From assembly GCF_000003605.2 (NCBI RefSeq), contig NW_003151755.1, forward strand, positions 248,500 to 275,102: a stretch of DNA of 26,603 nucleotides. Reading direction: 5' to 3'. A program made the translations under genes and the position numbers. Of this stretch, positions 22,201-26,603 are shown piece by piece (the first letter of the stretch is position 1; every line of letters begins with the position of its first letter). The notes under the pieces are model-generated. The model had not been told where the DNA came from. It did no database searches and worked only from the letters and a program-made list of their open reading frames with translations. The DNA comes from Saccoglossus kowalevskii (taxonomy: Eukaryota; Hemichordata; Enteropneusta; Harrimaniidae).

Positions 22201-25200
22201 AGCTGACGATATTGATGGCTTGGTATACAAAACTAACTGCAGCCACAGGGAAGGCAAAATCGTGTAGTGCATTCAAATGTTGTCTGGGACCCACATTGAA
22301 CTTGACACATGGTTTTTTGAGATTTCAAATAAATGTTCTTTATATTTATTTTCAGGTTTCTGGGTTAATAGTACAAGATTACTCCCATGAGCACAGTCAC
22401 TGGAACTCCGAGAAATCACTGTCAGAGTGGTTAAAAGAGGAGAATATTCCGGCACTTTATGGAATTGATACCCGAATGTTGACTAAAATTATCCGAGATA
22501 AGGTGAGATGCAAAAAGAAAGGAAGAAACGCTTCCTAATAGGAATTAATTCTACACGCTACACTCTACAAAAGAAATTGCCTTACTTTCCTTGGAATATT
22601 AGCATTTTTGGAGTCTTAGCTGTATTGAAAATTATAATAATAGGTTATTACGAGGTTACCTCAAAGTATGCATGAAGACAGTACAGCGGAAGTATCAACT
22701 GCCGCGCAGCAGAGGTAGATGCGACGCCAGACTGTCTGAGTGCATACTTTGAGGTATCCTCGTAATAACCTTAATATTATACATCTTTTCCTTCCAAGGA
22801 TACACCATGGGAATGACGAAATCCAAAAAGTTTAGAACAGAATCAGCAAACTTCTTTGTGTAGAGTCTGGTCATACCATGGTGGCAGCCATGTTTGTTTT
22901 TATTATTCGAGAACGCTTACGCGCGTAATCATTTCATATTTGAAATTCGCATTTCTTTATATGGTAGGATGAAAAAACCCGTAAAATACTGCAAAATTAC
23001 AACATGCTGTATCTTATGGCGTTACGGTGACAGATGTATAATAATGAACAATATTTGATCACAAGATTTTTTAGCTGAACTTTTTTACTTTGATGTAAAA
23101 ATAATAAAGGTCATACAGTGATGTCTTTCGGTGTCATCATTGTTAACAGCTGACACCCTCTGCCCAATTTTGATTTTTGTCATCAACATCCACTTATGTT
23201 TTACCTTGCTTGAGTTAATGAAGGAATAAATGTATGTCATCATTTTTAACTTTGTCTCACATCATTTATTACAGGGTACTGTACTGGGTAAAATTGAATT
23301 TGATGATAATCCAGTTGCATTTGAAGATCCGAATTTGAGAAATTTAATTGCTGAAGTGTCGACAGAGGTTTGTGAATAATTTTGGTTTATTTTGTTAATT
23401 TGTTTGAAACTTGAATCGACTGTTTATCAACGAGAATATCAAGAATTTATGAAATCACGGTACCCAGTTTTTCATATCCATGTTCATTTCATATATACAT
23501 CAAGTAAGCATATTCTGTGCAATGGTGTCACAATTCCATGGATGGTTGCAAAAGGAGGTGTGTGACCACATCTAGTTAGGATGTAATCCAGACAGAATCA
23601 TGCGAGGCTTACTCTGAATATACAAAGACACAAAAAGATTAGTCAGGGACAAAAATGATTTGATTTTGAACTTGAACTTCTATTGTATTCATTTTGTACA
23701 ACAAATGTCTACCACAAAAATCAAATGATTCGGTTTTGAACTTTAATTTCCATTTTATAGTTGATTGTCAAAATGCCGATCTTTCTGGGATGAATTTGAG
23801 ATACCTTCACTTCATCCAAATTAGCCATCATCAAATGTGTACAGCACATTATTTTAAGTGAGAAAGTACCTAAATAAAGTACTTAAATATTACCTTATAA
23901 ATCTTTGATAAGGTTATTACGAGGATACCTCAAAATATGCACGAAGACAGTACTGCTAGAGTATCGACCCGCGTGCAGCGAATACTTTGAGGTGTTCTCG
24001 TAATAACCTTATTATTATACATCTTTTCCTTCCATGGATACGTCATGGAAATACTGAAATTCAAAATGGTTAGAATAGATTCAGCACACTTCTTTGTGCG
24101 GAGTGTGGTCAAACTCTGGTGGCAGCCATGTTTGTTTTTATTATTGGAGGATGCTTACATGTGTAATAATTCCATATTTGAAATTTCATTTCCTAATATG
24201 GTAGGATGAAAATACCCCGTAAAATGTCGCAAAATTACAGCACGCTGTAACTTATGGTGTTACGGTGGCAGATGTATAATAATATGCAATATGTTATGTG
24301 AAACTATGACTTGCATGCATTGTTGTTACAATATTTACTGACAAATTTTTGTTTATTTTAGGATGTGATGGTATTCGGTAAGGGAAATCCACACAAAATA
24401 ATAGCAGTGGATTGTGGGATTAAAAATAATATCATTAGATGTCTGGTAAAAGTAAGTGCTGGTATAAAGTTGGGTTATACTATTATCAAGAGGGGTGGTA
24501 ACATGATAGGGGGGGTGAATGTAGTTGGTATGGTAAGAGATCTACCAAAGCATATACACTTCAGGAGAAGGTAATATTAACCTTTTCACTACCAAACTTT
24601 TTCGCTCAAATTTTTCTGCACTTTTTTCTTTTTATTCTTCAATATTTCTGGAAATGAACCCTAATTTTCGATCCAACAGACAAAATTTGAGCCAATTTAC
24701 AGTTTTCACTCAAAAAATGTTGCTATTTTTGTCCTAATTCTCTGAAGAAACGTGCAGGCTATAAACTGGACTATTTTGAGAATTTGTGATGAAAAAAAAT
24801 GAAACTGGTGGTAAAAACGTTAAGGAATTAAGCTCAACATAAATTTCGAAAAATTTGATGAACTGATGTTGTATCTATACTCTCACTAAAACTAAAATCG
24901 TTGTTTTGTCAAGAAAACAATTATTTCCCAGGTTTTTATTTAGTGTGTATATTAGAGCGAAATAAATAAAAATAAACACCTGCTAATAGTTAAGCCTAAT
25001 ACATGGTATTCAATGGTCTGTTTGCTTAGCTATCATTTGAGCAAAAAAGAATGAGGGTATTGAATCCTTGAATCTCATCCTGTCATAGGGAATATAAAAC
25101 ATGTTTTTTTCTCCATACACAAATGAACAGAATATTATACATCTTTTAAGCTGACCTGATGTTATCTTTCAGAGAGGAGCTGAAGTACATCTAGTGCCAT

Positions 25201-26500
25201 GGAACTATAACTTTACCCAGGATGCCTATGATGGATTATTCATATCGAATGGACCAGGAGATCCAACGCTAGCCAAGGACACAATAAAGAATTTGAGAAC
25301 AGTAAGACGCAGTTCAACAAAACTTGGTTTGCCAATTAATTGTTCAAGATGGCAACTTGTATAATTATTATTGTTGCATGTTTCATTGATAAGTATGCGT
25401 GTCACAGATTTTTTTTAGCGGACTTTTTGAAAAAATGGAAGAAAAATCAAATTTTCATGAAAAAATCGAAATAAAAGTACAGATTTTTTTAGCAGAATTT
25501 TTGGGAAAATGGAAGAAAAATTAAATTTTCATGAAAAAATCAAAATAAAAGTACAGTTTTAAAATAAAAATAAAAAACTGCATATGCATCGATCAAATTG
25601 ATCATAATATTTTTTCTTGGTATATATTATTTATTAGCCGATTATTAAACAGATTAATCTGACTATACACCCTATAATATATGCTACCTTTTCTTGTAGG
25701 TTTTGAATAGTAGCCGAACAGAGCCTGTATTTGGAATCTGTATGGGTAATCAGCTGGTATCATTAGCAGCAGGAGCCAAGTGTTATAAACTACCCCTAGG
25801 CAATAGGTAGGGTGTGATTTTAAGTCATTTTAGAGACACTTTCAGACTGAAATCTCCTGTCACTGATGAAGTCGTTCTTAGAAATTGGTGACAACAAATT
25901 GTTTCCAGTAGTCCCCTTGTTACATTACAAAATACACCACAAACACTGATGGTTTCCTCTGTGGAATCTCCATTTTTAATCACATATTTACGCAAGTTTT
26001 ACCAGAGAACGTACTATAAGGCTCAGAAAAAATTATTGTTTGTACGTTTGTATCAGGTAAAATTGCAGTTTTTCTGTCACAATTTTATTTTATTTTTGCA
26101 ATTTTTAAATAAATTCAAAATAAAAGCTTCATTTTACTGACAATGAAACAAAAGTCATGTTATTAGATTTTTGAAAAAAGTGAATGTTTCCTGGACTTAC
26201 CGTAAATGCACACGAGTTCTGCATTTTCTGATTACCACTAGAGGGCGATATTTACCATGTAGTGTGTTTCTCAGTAGTAGGAATGCCAGCTTGTCTAATA
26301 ATGTTTTTAAGTCTGTCAAAAGTTTATGTCAAAAATATTTGTTTATTATATTTTACAGAGGTCATAATCAACCAGTGGTTAATCTTTTGAATGGCCAGGC
26401 TTTTATCACGTCTCAAAACCATGGCTTTGCTGTGGATGGAACCTCCCTTCCAGAAGGATACCAACCAATCTTTGTGAATGCTAATGATAAAACCAATGAG
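16160..26500 (+). CDS. CPS1: Mitochondrial carbamoyl-phosphate synthetase (CPS III type), 5' part
   Basis: Nine exons join without a frame break: 16160-16276, 19047-19156, 19486-19630, 22356-22502, 23275-23367, 24362-24451, 25173-25301, 25700-25806 and 26359-26500 (1080 nt, 360 residues); the rest lies beyond the right edge. The enzyme makes carbamoyl phosphate from glutamine or ammonia, bicarbonate and two ATP in the mitochondrial matrix. Residues 1-39 form a transit peptide with no acidic residue before E35. Residues 40-204 are the small-subunit N-terminal domain ([29 protein letters not shown]). From residue ~217 ([14 protein letters not shown]) the glutamine amidotransferase domain begins, with SNGPGDP and FGICMGNQ, Cys291 being the nucleophile. 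Mammalian CPS1 has Ser there, so this is the glutamine-using CPS III form. [16 protein letters not shown] and LIAEVST favour CPS1 over cytosolic CAD. The ATG has A at -3 and an in-frame TAA 9 bp upstream. Confidence 0.95.
16299..16480 (+). mobile_element. Palindromic MITE, family A, copy 5, in intron 1
   Basis: A 182-bp diverged copy (starts CTGTAAAATATTTTATTTCAGC, ends AAAGTATTTTACAG) with TA borders at 16297-16298 and 16481-16482, in the orientation of copy 1. It begins 22 bp after the last base of exon 1, and the exon frame would read through it for another 61 codons if the intron were kept. Confidence 0.85.
17658..17747. repeat. Small palindromic element, family C, copy 1
   Basis: Inverted arms TATTCACTGGGTTTTAATTT and AAATTAAAACCCAGTGAATA, with a short centre containing GCATTTTGCAGTCAGCG. 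It is followed by ATTAATCCTTTTACAGTA. Related stretches occur at 20618 and 24919. Confidence 0.7.
17762..18627. mobile_element. 866-bp terminal-inverted-repeat transposon, non-autonomous
   Basis: The left end CCGTACTCGACCGCGTTAGC and the complement of the right end, TCGTACTCGACCGCATTAGC, match for about 25 bp. They are followed by a second inverted pair around GAGCGCTTACCCG / CGGGCAAGCGCC. TA flanks lie at 17760-17761 and 18628-18629. The interior is richer in CpG than its surroundings and has no open frame of transposase size, so it needs a transposase in trans. Superfamily not recognised with confidence. Confidence 0.83.
19047..19156 (+). CDS. CPS1: CPS exon 2
   Basis: Acceptor TTTTTGACAG, donor GG|GTAAGT, ending in phase 2. 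It encodes [20 protein letters not shown] and [11 protein letters not shown], the start of the small-subunit fold common to all CPS small subunits. Confidence 0.95.
19486..19630 (+). CDS. CPS1: CPS exon 3
   Basis: Acceptor TGTCTTGACAG, donor CAG|GTAAAT. The split Gly codon is completed, then [20 protein letters not shown] and IVGNYGVPD follow, a highly conserved block of the small-subunit N-terminal domain. Confidence 0.96.
20200..20592. repeat. Three-unit tandem repeat in intron 3
   Basis: Units begin near 20200, 20334 and 20480 with ATATCTCAAG-like text, then T-CATTTCAATGAAACCTGGTACATAGAT, TTTTGGGATAAATA and TAATTAAC-TAATTTGC. Lengths are about 134, 146 and 113 bp. A TG-rich lead (TGTATGTGTGTGTGTGTCCG) precedes it. 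It looks like a dispersed invertebrate repeat with internal duplication. Confidence 0.8.
20618..20707. repeat. Small palindromic element, family C, copy 2
   Basis: It has the same layout as 17658-17747: ATTCACTAGATTTAAATTTT, GATTTTGCAGTCAGTGAAAT, AAATAAAACCCAATGAATAATTAAGCC, then TACAGTA. More diverged arms. Confidence 0.68.
22356..22502 (+). CDS. CPS1: CPS exon 4
   Basis: Acceptor TTTATTTTCAG, donor AAG|GTGAGA, phase 0 on both sides. It encodes [11 protein letters not shown]-x-x-x-x-SLSEWL and [14 protein letters not shown], conserved through bacterial CarA, CAD and CPS1. Confidence 0.96.
22643..23042. mobile_element. Composite repeat, family D, copy 1 (intron 4)
   Basis: A 129-bp hairpin (arms GGTTATTACGAGGTTACCTC / GAGGTATCCTCGTAATAACC) is followed by a 267-bp segment with 11-bp inverted ends ATTATACATCT (22776-22786) and AGATGTATAAT (23032-23042). 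Hairpin and segment recur together at 23911-24280, so they were copied as one unit. No coding capacity. Confidence 0.8.
23275..23367 (+). CDS. CPS1: CPS exon 5
   Basis: A 93-nt exon, phase 0 on both sides, acceptor TTTATTACAG, donor GAG|GTTTGT, which is the weakest donor of the gene. It encodes GTVLGKIEF and [11 protein letters not shown], closer to CPS1 than to CAD. Direct copies of a ~400-bp repeat lie in both flanking introns. Confidence 0.95.
23911..24280. mobile_element. Composite repeat, family D, copy 2 (intron 5)
   Basis: It has the same order and orientation as copy 1: a ~100-bp hairpin, then a segment of again exactly 267 bp between ATTATACATCT (24014-24024) and AGATGTATAAT (24270-24280). 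Shared words include GGTGGCAGCCATGTTTGTTTTTATTATT and ATATGGTAGGATGAAAA. The hairpin loop differs from copy 1 by about 29 bp. Confidence 0.8.
24362..24451 (+). CDS. CPS1: CPS exon 6
   Basis: Acceptor TTTATTTTAG, donor AAA|GTAAGT, 90 nt, phase 0 on both sides. It encodes [20 protein letters not shown], the linker and first strand of the amidotransferase domain. Confidence 0.95.
24581..24819 (+). mobile_element. TTAA-flanked MITE, family B, copy 3 (intron 6)
   Basis: Best preserved copy, 239 bp, between TTAA at 24577-24580 and at 24820-24823. The ends CCTTTTCACTACCA and TGGTGGTAAAAACG are inverted repeats. It lies 129 bp after exon 6. TTAA target duplication is the signature of piggyBac-type transposition. 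Confidence 0.85.
24919..25008. repeat. Small palindromic element, family C, copy 3
   Basis: A diverged relative of 17658 and 20618: ATTATTTCCCAGGTTTTTATTTAG, GAGCGAAATAAATAAAAATAAAC, CTAATAGTTAAGCC, then TACATGGTA. Weakest of the three matches. Confidence 0.5.
25173..25301 (+). CDS. CPS1: CPS exon 7
   Basis: Acceptor TTATCTTTCAG, donor ACA|GTAAGA, 129 nt, phase 0. It encodes [15 protein letters not shown], then [13 protein letters not shown]. The SNGPGDP loop is the canonical glutamine-site form. Confidence 0.96.
25405..25555. repeat. 75-bp tandem duplication in intron 7
   Basis: Two adjacent copies start CAGATTTTTTTAGC at 25405 and 25480 and share ATGGAAGAAAAAT-AAATTTTCATGAAAAAATC and AAATAAAAGTACAG. 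The copies differ at only a handful of positions, so the duplication is young compared with the MITEs. Confidence 0.85.
25700..25806 (+). CDS. CPS1: CPS exon 8 with catalytic cysteine
   Basis: Acceptor TTCTTGTAG, donor AG|GTAGGG, ending in phase 2 within an Arg codon. It encodes [19 protein letters not shown]; the cysteine codon is TGT at 25739-25741. The usual CLGHQ of CarA and CAD is CMGNQ here, which agrees with the mitochondrial CPS III group. Confidence 0.96.
26235..26247 (+). promoter_or_regulatory. CTCF-like core motif in intron 8
   Basis: CCACTAGAGGGCG matches the CTCF core consensus. The same CCACTAGAGGG word forms the repeat unit of the array at 1-119, on the opposite strand. A lone 13-bp match is weak evidence for a bound site. 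Confidence 0.3.
26359..26500 (+). CDS. CPS1: CPS exon 9 (last in window)
   Basis: Acceptor TATTTTACAG, donor GAG|GTAAGG. It encodes [20 protein letters not shown] followed by HGFAVD, substrate-site residues of the amidotransferase. The His-x-Glu part of the catalytic triad (expected in a QFHPE motif) and the large synthetase domains must lie beyond the window. Confidence 0.95.
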
Positions 26501-26603
26501 GTAAGGGTTCTACTTCAAATTAAAAAAATGCTCAGGGACTGTTACTGTAAAATCTGTATTAGAAGCTGCAGTTTCTATTAAAATGGTACAATGCAACAGA
26601 AGG

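Larger units (their letters stand above)
19631..22355 (+). other. CPS intron 3 (2725 bp)
   Basis: It holds the three-unit repeat at 20200-20592 and a family-C element at 20618-20707. The remaining sequence is AT-rich without recognised genes; the open frame leading into exon 4 from 22212 is intronic before 22356. Confidence 0.85.

Noticed and set aside
16160-26500. Cytosolic CAD as identity of the gene
   Set aside because: The basic N-terminal presequence with RLLS and CPS1-like blocks ([23 protein letters not shown]) fit the mitochondrial enzyme better.

Overview
This is a piece of a large, AT-rich, intron-containing animal genome. It shows spliceosomal introns with GT/AG borders, many short palindromic transposons, a degenerate tyrosine-recombinase retrotransposon and one assembly gap of 50 N. 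The abundance of TACATGTACATG-type words and of small palindromic DNA transposons suggests a marine invertebrate, perhaps a mollusc, brachiopod or other lophotrochozoan. A hemichordate, echinoderm or amphioxus cannot be excluded, and the species cannot be named from the sequence alone.

Layout. Positions 1-6384 hold no recognisable gene. They contain a 21-bp tandem array at the left edge, a three-unit tandem repeat, three copies of one palindromic MITE (family A) and a dispersed repeat present with and without that MITE. From 10370 down to 6385 on the minus strand lies a broken DIRS/Ngaro-type element in the order gag, reverse transcriptase, RNase H, tyrosine recombinase. A fourth family-A MITE sits inside its recombinase region. 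Positions 10371-16117 are again intergenic, with a CA/TACA microsatellite, a foldback element with TA borders, an assembly gap, two TTAA-type MITEs (family B) and a small hAT-like element.

The one host gene is on the plus strand and starts at 16160: a mitochondrial carbamoyl-phosphate synthetase of the CPS1/CPS III type. Nine coding exons (1080 nt, 360 codons, all junctions in frame) give a transit peptide, the small-subunit N-terminal domain and the first half of the glutamine amidotransferase domain. The gene runs off the right edge. The catalytic cysteine is present (FGICMGNQ) and so is SNGPGDP, so the protein is predicted to be glutamine-dependent like fish and invertebrate CPS III, not ammonia-dependent like mammalian CPS1.

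The introns are packed with transposon-derived sequence: a family-A MITE just after the first donor, an 866-bp terminal-inverted-repeat element, tandem repeats, two direct copies of a ~400-bp repeat on either side of exon 5, and a family-B MITE after exon 6. The main interest is the CPS III gene together with a small, datable stratigraphy of nested mobile elements.
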